Shown here in pieces: positions 1 to 9,084 of a stretch of 64,000 nt of DNA. Where the stretch lies: NCBI RefSeq assembly GCF_051380875.1, contig NZ_JBNYXW010000005.1:1-64000 (forward strand). Direction: 5' to 3'. The notes beneath the pieces were generated by a model. The model was not told the DNA's origin and searched no databases. It saw nothing but the letters and a program-made list of their open reading frames with translations. Positions within the stretch are counted from its first letter, which is position 1. The number at the start of each line of letters is the position of its first letter. Both the position numbers and the translations under genes were made by a program. Source of the DNA: Janthinobacterium sp051380875. Its GTDB lineage: Bacteria > Pseudomonadota > Gammaproteobacteria > Burkholderiales > Burkholderiaceae_D.

Positions 1-117
1 CCCAGCTCCATGCTGAATGAAACAACTGTAAACCTCGCTTCCGCACCGGACCGGTTTCAGGTGATAAACCGGCCAAGATAGTTGTCGTCTACCGGCCAAG
101 ATAATTGTCGCTCACCA
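1..117. mobile_element. Probable IS terminal region (IS21-like end), partial
   Basis: Two 20-bp copies of ACCGGCCAAGATARTTGTCG lie at 68-87 and 91-110, a 23-bp period, differing at one base. Just outside them CCGGTTT (51-57) and AAACCGG (66-72) form a small hairpin. Short, repeated, same-orientation motifs near a terminus are typical of IS21-family ends, where they bind the transposase. The neighbouring phospholipase D reading frame runs straight into the repeat and stops inside it, so the repeat looks like inserted DNA that cut the gene. No transposase is visible in the window, so the element would lie to the left. Family assignment is inference; the repeats themselves are directly seen. Confidence 0.45.
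68..110. repeat. Tandem pair of 20-bp direct repeats
   Basis: ACCGGCCAAGATAGTTGTCG (68-87) and ACCGGCCAAGATAATTGTCG (91-110) are separated by three bases. The stop codon of the truncated phospholipase D frame (complement of 89-91) falls between the two units. Confidence 0.85.
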
Positions 118-1887
118 GTAGCGCATACGCCACGTCCTGGGCCTGGCTCAAGATGTTGAGTTCGCTGTCGATGGCCATGCTGCGCAGGTTGATATTGGCT
201 GAACCCAACGTGAATGCGGCGTCGTCGACGATGGCGACTTTGGCGTGGATATAGATTTCTTCGTAGTCGTAAATGCAGCACGCTTCCCTGGCGCAGGTCC
301 ACAGCGATCCCATCACCACGTGGATGCCCTGTTTTGCCATGGCGTCTGGCGTGATGGGTGGCGGACCCTCGCCGCGCATGGCCTTGTTGACGGCTTCTGC
401 ATGTTCGACAGCCATGCGCTCGCTTTCGCCTATCTTGCCCAAGACATTGTAGGTGGGCCGGTCCATGCCGCTTTTCTCTGGCGTGGAAGTGAGGATGAAG
501 ACATAGATTTTCTTGCGGTAGCCGGCCGTGCGCAGGATTTTCGCGCATTCGATCAGGTGATCGGCCCACGCTTCGTACTGGATGTACTGGTTTTGAATGA
601 AGATGTAGTGCTGTGTTTGCCGGTTCAGGTTGGCACAACACTCCTTGATGGTTTTTTCGTCATATTGGGGCTGGGTACGCAGCAATTGCACGCTGTGCCG
701 ACCACTCGGTACATGAAATACGCCTGCTTTGATGGCCAGGCGCCTGGCGACAAAACCACTGTCCTTTTCAGGATTTATCCATTTGCTGACTTTATTTCCG
801 GCTTGGCGCGACCAGCTATGTTTTGCAAAATTTCCTAACCAGAACAGATCCATGAACATGGCGTTGGGACGCTGCGATGTTCTCCAGCCTTGGCAGAAAT
901 TGTGATTCAAGTCATGCAGTATTGCTCCGCGTACACGGCATGACACATCCTGGAATGGTTTGGTGATGTAACTGTTCTGCTCCAGAAAGGCTTGTGCGGC
1001 TTGCTGTTTTTGCTCGAGGAGGGCCTGCGATGGTATGTAGCCGGGACATACAAACCACCTGCGGGATCGAGTGCTGGTCCCTGTTTCCATGCCTGATTGT
1101 GTTCGGTGGCTGGATCCTCACGGTAGAAGCGTTCGCGGCGCGGGTCCCGGAACAGGTGTGCTTCGGTATCCCAGAAATCGGTAATGGAGTTGTGTCCCAT
1201 GACATAGCCAATGGCCTGCGCCGGTTTTTCATAGTCGATCAGTAACATTTTCTGGTGATGGCTGGCATACCAGCTACTGACGCTGGCGACGACACCCTGA
1301 GGCATAGACTCGCCTTGCAGGGAGGTTTTCAGCAGCGCAGGATCGAGCAGGCGTACGTGAAAACTGATGTTCGGTATCGCGCCTGCGCGGATTTCTTCAA
1401 ACCAGGCGGCGTTATATTCCTGATGCACTTTGCTGTAGTAGCCGGCGCCGGTGCAGCCGACGGCGGGAAAGCGCGTGCCATAGAAACCGGGAATATTTTT
1501 CATCTGCGACTGTGCGAGTACATCATCGTGCCAGACCAGCAAGCGCACTTGGACGGGGTTGTGCTTGCGTGCGGCGATTGTCTTGAGCAGGTCGCCATAA
1601 CGCGTCCCCAGTTCGCCAGCCACGCCGCGCACCAGCACCATGCCTGGATCGAAACCCCAGGTGATGATGTCTACGCTATCTGTAGCGTTGTCGAGATCGG
1701 CGGCGATCCGTTTGAAGACATTCTCGCCGCAGATCAAAGGCTCGATGTGACAACTATGGCGCGGAGAATAAACGGGCTGCGGCGTGCGTACCCACCAGGG
1801 TTGCGCCAGCACTTGCGCCGGAGCCGCATTCTCGTTGTACGACAGGGTTTGAATGTACAGCTTGGCATTGTCGTTCATGCTGGACAT
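89..1887 (-). pseudogene. Phospholipase D-like protein (T6SS Tle5-type effector), frameshifted and truncated
   Basis: Two overlapping minus-strand frames together encode one protein with two phospholipase D HKD motifs. The first frame (from ATG at 1887, preceded by GGAG seven bases upstream) carries HQKMLLID near residue 211. The second frame carries HAKVAIVD followed by FTLGSANINLRSM. Continuity passes from one frame to the other around 1035-1060, just after GGLYVP, so a single frameshift separates the two halves. The C-terminus ends abruptly in SDNYLGR inside a direct repeat, suggesting truncation by an insertion. The tandem HKD layout and the N-terminal sequence resemble type VI secretion phospholipase D effectors (Tle5/PldA), but no VgrG, adaptor or immunity gene is adjacent. 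A sequencing error could mimic the frameshift. Confidence 0.7.
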
Positions 1888-2177
1888 GACGCTACTCCGT
1901 TTCGATGAAAGCGATGGTCCGCAGGCCTGCGCCATTGAGCGGGTATCGGTCATGTTAACGGGGTGAAAGAGGGTGGTATTGATGAGGCACAATCGTGCTT
2001 GATAAGCAGAAGAGGCTCAAGGAACTTTGATAAATATCAAGAAGCTGTGATGACGCAGCGCCTAAACTAGACAGGAACTCCCTGCCCCTGTCAGTGGTCT
2101 GCATCGGCGTCGGCACCATCGTGTTCGACTCTTCCTTGTGTGACGCAACAACATTGGCGATGGCGGGAGTTCACTTT

Positions 2178-2445
2178 TCAGCTTGCCACTATTTCACTTT
2201 CTTTTTCCGCCCAGCGCAGCCGGATGGCGTCGATGGTGGGCAATTGCTGCACAAACAGGTCGACCAGCCGCGCATCGAAGTGGCTGCCTTTTTGCGCCTG
2301 CAGGAAGGCCACGGCGTCTGGCACGGATCTGGCACGCTTGTACGGGCGTACCGTCGAAGACGTCGGCCACGGTGACGATACGGCCCGCCAGCGCCAGCAT
2401 GCCGCCCTCGGCGTGTTCGCCGATGCTGGCGGCTTGCCATGAGGA
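2178..2445 (-). pseudogene. Remnant of an HD-GYP domain protein (C-terminal end)
   Basis: The minus strand reads LAGRIVTVADVFDG in one frame and, after a shift near 2340, RPYKRA...AVAFLQAQKGSHFDARLVD in another, ending in a TGA at 2178-2180. This is the standard C-terminal stretch of HD-GYP cyclic-di-GMP phosphodiesterases, where ADVFDALTS-RPYK is normally continuous; here ALTS is missing at the junction. Nothing of the HD or GYP catalytic motifs survives upstream. The 290 bases between this remnant and the phospholipase pseudogene show no coding signal. Decayed leftover, not functional. Confidence 0.7.
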
Positions 2446-2522
2446 ATGTATCTGGGGCTATGTTTCTACCCGGCCTTGCTAGCGCGCGCGCCGTCGAGCT
2501 GGCGCGCGCGGTGCCGGTATTG

Positions 2523-3023
2523 TTAGTTGTGAGGTTGCAAGTCCAGCCAGACGGCGTATGACAGGCGCTTGCCGTTCCACAGCCCGCCGCCACGGATGAC
2601 GGCGTCGCACGAGGTCAGCTGGCCCACCAGGTCCTGGCGGCCGAGGTTGCGGCGTAGGCGCAGCGCGTCGTTGTGCGACAGATAGCCCACCAGCTGGCCA
2701 TCGATGAAGACGGCGATGGCTTTGTCCTGGAACGGGTTGGCGTCGTCGCAGACCAGCAGGGCCAGGCATTTTTCCTCTGCGTTGCCGGGGCCATGCTCGC
2801 CCGCCAGCTTGGCGATGGCTGACTGGTACATCGATTCATTTTCCACTTCCGAGGCAAAGCGCCCTTCGTCTCGCCAGTGGTGCGCGGGTGCGCCCGGGGG
2901 AATCGCCGGCACGTACTGGCGTATCGACAGCAGCGCCTTGTGCAGCGGCTGCACGGGCGTGCGGCCGCTGAAGACGTAATACAGCAGGGCGATGACGATC
3001 GCGATGGCAAGCAGGTAAAGCAT
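2523..3023 (-). CDS. Membrane-anchored HIRAN-like domain protein
   Basis: 166 residues. Residues 1-19 form one hydrophobic segment (LLAIAIVIALLYYVF), giving an N-in single-pass anchor. The soluble part has the pattern ESMYQSAIAKLAGEH, then LVCDDANPFQDKAIAVFIDG and VGYLSHNDALRLR, ending CDAVIRGGG. This arrangement (YQ..I..L.G, NP-D-AV-V-I-G, VGYLS) is that of a widespread bacterial domain related to HIRAN, whose eukaryotic form binds DNA 3' ends; whether this protein binds nucleic acid is unknown. It stands alone, with decayed genes on both sides. Domain naming is from memory of the motif pattern. Confidence 0.5.
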   Translation of the reverse strand: MLYLLAIAIVIALLYYVFSGRTPVQPLHKALLSIRQYVPAIPPGAPAHHWRDEGRFASEVENESMYQSAIAKLAGEHGPGNAEEKCLALLVCDDANPFQDKAIAVFIDGQLVGYLSHNDALRLRRNLGRQDLVGQLTSCDAVIRGGGLWNGKRLSYAVWLDLQPHN

Positions 3024-3104
3024 GGTATCTCTCTGATTTATGGGAAGGGTGAGTCGATGGTGCGGGCGCGCAGCGCCCCGTTGCCGCTACTATAGCAAGT
3101 TCGC

Positions 3105-3488
3105 CTACTGACCGTGCTGGCGCAGCAGGGCCGCGTAGTCGCGCAAGGCATGGCCCTGCGCCAGCATGCGCGCGTCGACATCGACCTCGATGGCAAAGCG
3201 CGGCCGGTGCAACGGCCACCACAGGGGCAAATTCCACGGCATGACACAGAGCAAGGCATACGCCAGGGCCAGCAGCTGCGGGTCGCGCGCTTTGATCCGG
3301 CATTGCGCATGCGCCAGCAACAGCGCCTGTTGCCGGGGTGGAATCAACGACAGCCACACGGACAGCCCGATACGGGGCCGCAGCAAGCCCGCCACGCAGG
3401 GGCCGATGCCGCCGCTCAAGTACACGGGCGTGCCCAGCAACGATGTTTTTTGCCAGCGCCGCTGGTGCGACCGCCGCCAGCCTGGCAT
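3105..3488 (-). pseudogene. Degenerate M56 (BlaR1/MecR1-type) peptidase fragment
   Basis: The 127-residue frame reads GPCVAGLLRPRIGLSVWL, then QQALLLAHAQCRIKARDP, then PWNLPLWW and VDARMLAQG...RDYA. This matches the soluble metalloprotease portion of M56 proteins, but the zinc motif HExxH has become HAQCR, so the catalytic glutamate and second histidine are gone. The N-terminal membrane helices and C-terminal sensor part are also missing. It begins exactly at the stop of the upstream acetyltransferase gene. It is therefore treated as a remnant. Confidence 0.55.
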
Positions 3489-3905
3489 TCAGCGTTTCAG
3501 CGCCATGCCGACCGAGGCGGGCGCCGTGTGCCGGAAACCGAACTGCGCGTACAGGTCTTGCGCCTGGCCGTCGGCGATCAGGCTGACATAGGCGCTTTGC
3601 GGCACGTCGGTATCGATGAATCGCATGATTTCGCGCATGATCCGTTTGCCCAGGCCCTTGCCTTGGTGGGCGGGCAGCACGGCAATATCAACCACCTGGA
3701 AGAAACAGCCGCCATCACCGATGATCCTGCCCATGCCCACCACCTCGTCGCCCTGCAGCACTTGCACGGCAAACAGGGAGTTCGGCAAGCCCTTGGCTGC
3801 CGCCGCCGTGCTTTTCGCGCTCAGGCCGGCGGCAAGGCGCAGGTACTGGTAGGTGACGATTGCGGGGATGGCCAGGCGGGTGGTGTAGGGCAATGCTGCG
3901 GACAA
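3489..3905 (-). CDS. GNAT family N-acetyltransferase
   Basis: 138 residues, a single GNAT domain. The acetyl-CoA binding motif A is clear: VVDIAVLPAHQGKGLGKRIM (about residues 77-96), with the Q-x-x-G-x-G loop, followed by a C-terminal YAQFGF strand-turn typical of the family. The mid-part VVGMGRIIGDGG is the usual beta strand before motif A. Substrate cannot be told; small proteins of this type acetylate amines or protein N-termini. It is the only intact gene in a short minus-strand run ending in a decayed peptidase. Confidence 0.8.
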   Translation of the reverse strand: MSAALPYTTRLAIPAIVTYQYLRLAAGLSAKSTAAAAKGLPNSLFAVQVLQGDEVVGMGRIIGDGGCFFQVVDIAVLPAHQGKGLGKRIMREIMRFIDTDVPQSAYVSLIADGQAQDLYAQFGFRHTAPASVGMALKR

Positions 3906-4050
3906 GGCGCTCTCCTGTGAGGTTGGTCTGAAGGGCCATTATAGGCGGCCATGGCGGACAGGGCCGGCAGGCTTTATTCCTCGCGCGCCTATGTTGTCCG
4001 CGCCGCTTTTGCGCTATGGTGGCGCCATCCATTTACGTTGAAAGCATGCC

Positions 4051-4443
4051 ATGTCCGCAGAATTTACCGCCACCGAGTTGTCCGTCGTCAATGAAGACGA
4101 GGCCCTGATCACCACCCTGGCTGCGCCGGCAGGCAAAGGCGAGCCCGACTACCTGATGCTGCAGCGCGCCGACGCCTACGACGCGCAGGACGTGGCGCTG
4201 GGCATGGATGAGCCGTATATCGAATATTGCGGCCAGCAATTTTCCTGGTATGGCCACATGCACGCCGTGATCCTGCATCCGAACCGCCTGTCCGTGCAGA
4301 TGGATGCCGAGGCGGCCATGCAGATGGACGACGATGGCCAGATCGACGTGCGCTTCAAGCTCCCGCCGGAGCGCTACGCCCAACTGCAGCAAGCGCTGCG
4401 CACCACTTTCGCTGGCTGTGACTATTATCGCGAAGAGCGTTGA
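4051..4443 (+). CDS. Imm10-like immunity protein (orphan)
   Basis: 130 residues, acidic, no signal peptide or membrane helix. The pattern DYLMLQRADAYDAQDVALGM, then YIEYCGQQFSWYGHMHAV and NRLSVQMDAEAAM, ending with a Leu-rich LQQALRTTF helix, resembles the Imm10 family of polymorphic-toxin immunity proteins. No toxin gene with a matching partner is adjacent; the nearest possible effector is the broken phospholipase D about 2 kb away. If the assignment is right the gene is an orphan immunity gene kept after loss of its cognate toxin, or protecting against toxins of neighbours. Family call from memory of sequence pattern. Confidence 0.5.
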   Translation: MSAEFTATELSVVNEDEALITTLAAPAGKGEPDYLMLQRADAYDAQDVALGMDEPYIEYCGQQFSWYGHMHAVILHPNRLSVQMDAEAAMQMDDDGQIDVRFKLPPERYAQLQQALRTTFAGCDYYREER

Positions 4444-4644
4444 TCTGCGATGATGGCGCCGCGCCTGCCGGTGCGACCGTTTGGTTATTGAAAGAACTTA
4501 AACGATGCACGCCGCCTTGCGCGGCCAACTGGCGGCGAGGGGAATCCCATGCATCGTGTGCGTCGCGCAAAGGCTGCGCCGTGGGCCCTTGCGTTGAAAT
4601 GCATGCAGTAAAAAATTCAGGGAAAACAATAGGACGGAAATGCA

Positions 4645-4674
4645 AAAAGCACCGACCGAAGTCAGTGCTTTTTT
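4645..4674 (-). terminator. Rho-independent terminator of tRNA-Leu
   Basis: AAAGCACCGAC and GTCAGTGCTTT pair around a CGAA loop, with one mismatch, and A/T runs follow on both sides, so the hairpin can work in both directions. On the minus strand it lies 11 bases after the tRNA CCA end. Confidence 0.75.
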
Positions 4675-4684
4675 ACTTTAATTC

Positions 4685-4770
4685 TGGTGCCCGAGGCCGG
4701 ACTTGAACCGGCACGCCTTGCGGCGGCGGATTTTGAGTCCGCTACGTCTACCAATTCCATCACTCGGGCA
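4685..4770 (-). tRNA. tRNA-Leu (anticodon CAA)
   Basis: On the minus strand the 5' end GCCCGAG pairs with CTCGGGC before an encoded CCA. The anticodon stem GCGGA/TCCGC encloses the loop CTCAAAA, giving anticodon CAA (reads UUG). There is a long variable arm (class II), and the T arm contains GGTTCAAGTCC. The D arm carries TGGTAGA. Length 86 with CCA matches a leucine tRNA. A terminator follows immediately. Confidence 0.95.
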
Positions 4771-4841
4771 GCGCGAGACGCATTATCACTTATTTGTCGC
4801 AATTCGGCAAGTTTTTCGCTTGCCGTGTTAGCCCAAAGTAG

Positions 4842-4890
4842 AAACGCCGCCCCGGGCGCGGGCGCGGGGCGCGAACCCGGGGCGGCGTTT
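4842..4890 (-). terminator. GC-rich terminator hairpin after the FabMG-like gene
   Basis: AACGCCGCCCCGGG (4843-4856) pairs perfectly with CCCGGGGCGGCGTT (4876-4889) over 14 bp, around a 19-base loop. It follows the stop of the minus-strand gene ending at 4914. The U-tract is short on either strand. Confidence 0.65.
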
Positions 4891-4913
4891 TCACCACTGC
4901 TGCGGCGTCAGGC

Positions 4914-6230
4914 TCAGTGATGCGCGGAGTTCAGCTGGCGCGCGATGATGTCGTGGTTGAGCCAGATGACGGGCGCTTGCGGCTCCGACATGGCGTGGAA
5001 TATCAGCGGACCCGTGCCTTCCAGTATCAGGGAACTCAGGTGGTCGGTGATCAGCTCCTTGCGCTCCTTGTGCAGCTTGGTGATGTCGTCCGAGGTGCCG
5101 ATCATGACTTCGGCCAGTTCCGGCGTGTTGTCCATCGGCCAGGCGGCAAAGTTGCGGAACTGCACGCTGGTGGCGTCGCCGTTGTAGGCGGCGATGCGGT
5201 CGAGCAAGTCTTGCAGCGAGACGCCGTCTTCCAGCAAGCCCTGGCAGATTTTCCACTGTTCTTCGGCCCACGCTGCGCCGCCTTCTTTTTTCAGCGCGTC
5301 GAGCAGGGGGAACAGCGACAGTTCCACGCCGACGAAAATATCGGACGAGTTGGTGCGGATTTCCGGGCAGTTGAAGACGGTCGCCTTGATGCCTTTTTCC
5401 CACGCGGCCTTGGCCACGTTTTCCAGGCGTATCTTGGCCAGGCCTTGCGTGTAGTTGCTATACGTTTGCCACTGGTATTTGCCGTCGATCAAGATCTCGG
5501 TGCCGTGGTAGCCGTAGGCGCTGTAGCGCACCTGGCCGCCCGTTTGCTCGATGCGGGCGCGGATGGCGGCGCTGCCGTCGATCAGGTGCTGCAAGGTGTT
5601 GGCGGTGACTTCGTCGAAGTTCATCAGGATCAACTTGCCCAGGTCGCTGTCGAGCAGGGCGCGCGAGGACATGAAACGCTCGCTGCGGCCTTTGTAGATG
5701 CGGTTGGCGATGGCCAGGAAGACTTTTACTTTTGGAATGCCGCCGGCCATGGTGTGGGCAAAATACACATTGCTGCCGTCAGGAATCAGGCTGTCCAGTT
5801 CGGCCATGGCTTTCGCCACGGAAGCGCTGAAGCGGGCGATGCCGGCTTCGCGGCAGCGCTCGATCTGCGCCCAGTCCAGCTTGTCTTCCTGCCAGCTTTT
5901 CAGAGTCATGCCAGCCAGCAGGGCCGTCGGCGTCGGCTCGCCCGCTGGTGCGTCGAGGTCGAAACCTGCCATCAGCGGCACATTGATGATGCGGCCGCCC
6001 AGGTTGGCTTCGGCTTCGGCCAGCTCTTCCGCGTTCAGCGGGCGCAGCGCCATGTTTTCATCGCGGCGGCCGACCGTCATGCCGACGATATTCATGCCCG
6101 CCTTGCGCGCTTCGTCCAGCAAGCCATTCACATAGCCGCGGCCGAACAGCTCGCCAAACAGCACAAAGGTGTCGCCTTTGCGGAAGATATTTTTTTGCGG
6201 GATGTCTCTTAAGGACGTGATCTCGGTCAT
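4914..6230 (-). CDS. FabMG-like enoyl-ACP reductase family protein (tentative)
   Basis: 438 residues, soluble, no signal peptide. The N-terminal part KGDTFVLFGELFGRGYVNGL...VGMTVGRRDENM and the stretch RIINVPLMAGFDLD are strongly patterned, with later blocks YFAHTMAGGIPK, RSERFMSSRALL and GTGPLIFHAMSEP. I associate these with the family annotated as FabMG-type enoyl-ACP reductases, described as triclosan-tolerant. The glycine-rich FGELFGRG start fits a nucleotide-binding fold. The protein lies alone between a tRNA and polB, not in a fatty-acid operon. The family name is a recollection and the enzymatic role is not proven by anything in the window; conserved protein of unknown role is the fallback. 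Confidence 0.5.
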   Translation of the reverse strand: MTEITSLRDIPQKNIFRKGDTFVLFGELFGRGYVNGLLDEARKAGMNIVGMTVGRRDENMALRPLNAEELAEAEANLGGRIINVPLMAGFDLDAPAGEPTPTALLAGMTLKSWQEDKLDWAQIERCREAGIARFSASVAKAMAELDSLIPDGSNVYFAHTMAGGIPKVKVFLAIANRIYKGRSERFMSSRALLDSDLGKLILMNFDEVTANTLQHLIDGSAAIRARIEQTGGQVRYSAYGYHGTEILIDGKYQWQTYSNYTQGLAKIRLENVAKAAWEKGIKATVFNCPEIRTNSSDIFVGVELSLFPLLDALKKEGGAAWAEEQWKICQGLLEDGVSLQDLLDRIAAYNGDATSVQFRNFAAWPMDNTPELAEVMIGTSDDITKLHKERKELITDHLSSLILEGTGPLIFHAMSEPQAPVIWLNHDIIARQLNSAHH

Positions 6231-6511
6231 GGTTTCAATTCATTCAAAAATTAGCAGGGCAGACGATGAGATGTACTGCTGCTGGTTCATAGTGTTAAAT
6301 TATGCGCCATTTCAGCGGGAAAAATCCTGTTGCGAACGATTCTCGTCTGAAGTGGCATCTTCTTCTCTGGAACAGCTCTTATTCTTTCGCCATGGCGTAT
6401 TTTACGCTGCTGCGGCGCAGAGCGCCTGCAGACAGGGCAGGACAGGCCCGGCAGGCGCCGATATTACCTCAGCTTGGCCGCGCAGGTAAGCAGAATTGAT
6501 CTAAAACAAAT

Positions 6512-8902
6512 TTAAAACAAGTCCTGCTGTCCCGATACGAGGCGCGAAAAATCGTCGCCCAGGAACGGCAGGATGGCGTCCGCCACCGGTTGCAACTGGC
6601 GCGTCAGGTAGTGCTGGTAGTCGATGGGCGAGCGCTGCGTCTCCAGCGGTTCCGGCCCCGCTACCGTGATGACATAGCTGATCCAGCCGCCGTTCTGGTA
6701 TTGCAGCGGCCGTCCCTGCGCCAGGTTGTAGGCGTCGGCCGTGCGCGCCGCGCGCACATGGGGCGGCACGTTGCGCTGGTAGTCGCCGAGCGGACGGCGC
6801 AATCGCTTGCGGTAGACCAGCAAGGCGTCGAATTCGCCGCGCACGGTACGCGCCACATAGTCGCGCACATAGTCCTGGTAGGCGCTGCGCTGGAAGATGC
6901 GCCGGTACAAGTCTTGCTGGAATTGCTGCGCCAGCGGGGTCCAGTCGCTGCGCACCGTTTCCAGGCCCTTGTAGACCATCTGCTCGCTGCCGTCGGGCTT
7001 GCCCACCAGGCCCGCGTAGCGCTTCTTGCTGCCTTCTTCCGAGCCGCGGATGGTGGGCATCAGGAAGCGCCGGTAATGCGTCTCGAATTCCAGTTCCAGC
7101 GCATTGTCGAGGCCAAACTCTTCGCGCAGGTGGCGGTCCCACCAGGCATTGACATGCGTTACCAGGGCGCGGCCGATCTTGCCCGCTTCGACATCCGTAT
7201 GCGCCGTTTTCAGCCACACGAAGGTGGAATCGGTGTCGCCATAGATCACCTGATAGCCCTGCCCGGTAATCAGCTCGCGCGTGCGGTGCATGATGTCGTG
7301 GCCGCGCAGGGTGATCGACGAAGCCAGGCGCGGGTCGAAAAAGCGGCAACCGCTGGAACCCAGCACGCCATAAAACGCATTCATGATGATTTTCAAGGCT
7401 TGCGACAGGGGCGCGTTGCGCTCGCGCTTGGCCGCCTCGCGCCCCCGCCACACCTGTTCCACGATGGCAGGCAGGCAATGTTTCACGCGCGAAAATTGTG
7501 CGCCCCGGTAGCCGGGCACGGTTTCCTCTTCCGCTTCAAGTTCCCCCATGCGCGTGCCCACCACCAGGCCCACCGGGTCGATCAGGAAGGTGCGGATGAT
7601 GGATGGGTACAGGCTCTTGTAGTCGAGCACCAGCACCGAGTCGTACAGGCCCGACTGGGAATCCATGACGAAGCCGCCCGGGCTGTTTTCGCCGGAAACA
7701 TCGCCCAGGTTGGGCGCCACATAGCCCTGCCGGTGCATCAGCGGCAAGTACAGATGCTCGAAAGCGGCCACCGAGCCGCCGCTGCGGTCGGCCGCCAGGC
7801 CTGTCACGCTGGCTCGTTCCAATAGAAAAGTCAGCAATTCCGTCTTGGCGAAGATGCGCGTGACCAGCTCGCAATCCCTGAGGTTGTAGCGCGCCAGCGC
7901 GGGTTTGTCTTCGCGGAAACGCCGGTCGATCTCGGCCATGCGCTGGTAGGGATTGTCGATGGACTTGCCTTCGCCCAACAGCGTCTGCGCCACGTTTTCC
8001 AGGCTGAACGAGGAGAAATTCCAGGTCGCCGATTTGAGCGCTTCGATGCCGTCGATGATCAAACGCCCCGCAGCGGCGGCAAAGTAATGTTCTTGCTTGC
8101 CGCCATGCTCGCGCCATTCCATGATGGCGCCGCCGCGTCCCAGCCGCAAGGGCACCTTGTAGCGCTCGGCATGTTCCTTAAGGACGCGCAAGTCGAACTG
8201 CACCAGGTTCCAGCCGATGATGGCGTCCGGGTCGTGCAGCGCCATCCAGGCATTGAGTTTTTCCAGGATCAGGGCGCGCGTGTCGCAGTATTCCAGCGCG
8301 AAGTCGAGCACGCAATCGGGCACTTCAGCGCCGCCGTTTTGCGGCCCCAGCATGTAGACCTGGCGCTGGCCGCAGCCTTCCAGCGCGATCGAATACAGTT
8401 CGCCGTGCGCCGTCGTCTCGATATCGAGCGACACCAGCTTTAATGCAGGGCGGTAGCCGGGTGCCGGTTTCAAGTGCACTTCCTGCGCCGTGTCGCCGCT
8501 GAACGCCACCGGCGCCGTGATGAAGCGTTCCATCAGGTAGCGCTCGGGCGGGCGGATGTCGGCTTCGTAGACGTCGACGCCGTGCGCGCGCAGCTGTTTT
8601 TCCAGCGCCAGCAAGTGCCGGTATTGCTTGCAATACAAACCCAGCACCGGGCGGTGATGAAAGTCCGACAGGGACAGGGGGCGCAGCTCGGCATGGCGTT
8701 CGCCGCGCAGCAGCAGTTCTGCCTGTTCGCGTTGCTCCATGGGAATAAAGGCGACCGCCGTCTGCACGGGCAGGCGCACGTGGCGGGGCCCGGCATCTGT
8801 TGCCAGCCAGAAATCGACCTGCGTGCCGGCGCTGGTGTCGCGCCAGTGGCGGGTCAAAATAAAGCCCTGTTCGGGCGGGGGCGCCGTGTTGTTGCCTGTC
8901 AT
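6512..8902 (-). CDS. polB: DNA polymerase II (family B)
   Basis: 796 residues, close to the usual length of bacterial Pol II. The exonuclease domain shows VSLDIETTAHGELYSI (Exo I, about residue 175) and an Exo II-like IIGWNLVQFDLRVL. The polymerase domain shows motif A DYKSLYPSIIRTF, motif B KIIMNAFYGVLGSSG and motif C YGDTDSTFVW, so all catalytic aspartates are present. Pol II carries out replication restart and translesion synthesis and in Escherichia coli is induced by DNA damage. No SOS box was recognised upstream. The start ATG at 8902 lies about 180 bases from the divergent acyl-CoA ligase gene. Confidence 0.95.
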   Translation of the reverse strand: MTGNNTAPPPEQGFILTRHWRDTSAGTQVDFWLATDAGPRHVRLPVQTAVAFIPMEQREQAELLLRGERHAELRPLSLSDFHHRPVLGLYCKQYRHLLALEKQLRAHGVDVYEADIRPPERYLMERFITAPVAFSGDTAQEVHLKPAPGYRPALKLVSLDIETTAHGELYSIALEGCGQRQVYMLGPQNGGAEVPDCVLDFALEYCDTRALILEKLNAWMALHDPDAIIGWNLVQFDLRVLKEHAERYKVPLRLGRGGAIMEWREHGGKQEHYFAAAAGRLIIDGIEALKSATWNFSSFSLENVAQTLLGEGKSIDNPYQRMAEIDRRFREDKPALARYNLRDCELVTRIFAKTELLTFLLERASVTGLAADRSGGSVAAFEHLYLPLMHRQGYVAPNLGDVSGENSPGGFVMDSQSGLYDSVLVLDYKSLYPSIIRTFLIDPVGLVVGTRMGELEAEEETVPGYRGAQFSRVKHCLPAIVEQVWRGREAAKRERNAPLSQALKIIMNAFYGVLGSSGCRFFDPRLASSITLRGHDIMHRTRELITGQGYQVIYGDTDSTFVWLKTAHTDVEAGKIGRALVTHVNAWWDRHLREEFGLDNALELEFETHYRRFLMPTIRGSEEGSKKRYAGLVGKPDGSEQMVYKGLETVRSDWTPLAQQFQQDLYRRIFQRSAYQDYVRDYVARTVRGEFDALLVYRKRLRRPLGDYQRNVPPHVRAARTADAYNLAQGRPLQYQNGGWISYVITVAGPEPLETQRSPIDYQHYLTRQLQPVADAILPFLGDDFSRLVSGQQDLF

Positions 8903-9084
8903 GAATGGGTCGTGCCGTGATTTACTGTGAGTTGGCGTGAGTTGGCGTGCGTCCCTTGCGTGCCGGTCTGCACATTACAGCAAGCCGACGCAGGGTGGGG
9001 GCGTATGCGGCTATAATTTTCAGCATCGAAGACACATCGAAGATGATAACAAGAGCGCGTCGCGCCACACACCCTGGAGACAGC

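Noticed and set aside
2467..2510. GC-rich inverted repeat GCGCGCGC near the HIRAN-like gene end
   Set aside because: Simple GC alternation is common here and no T-run follows, so no function can be supported.
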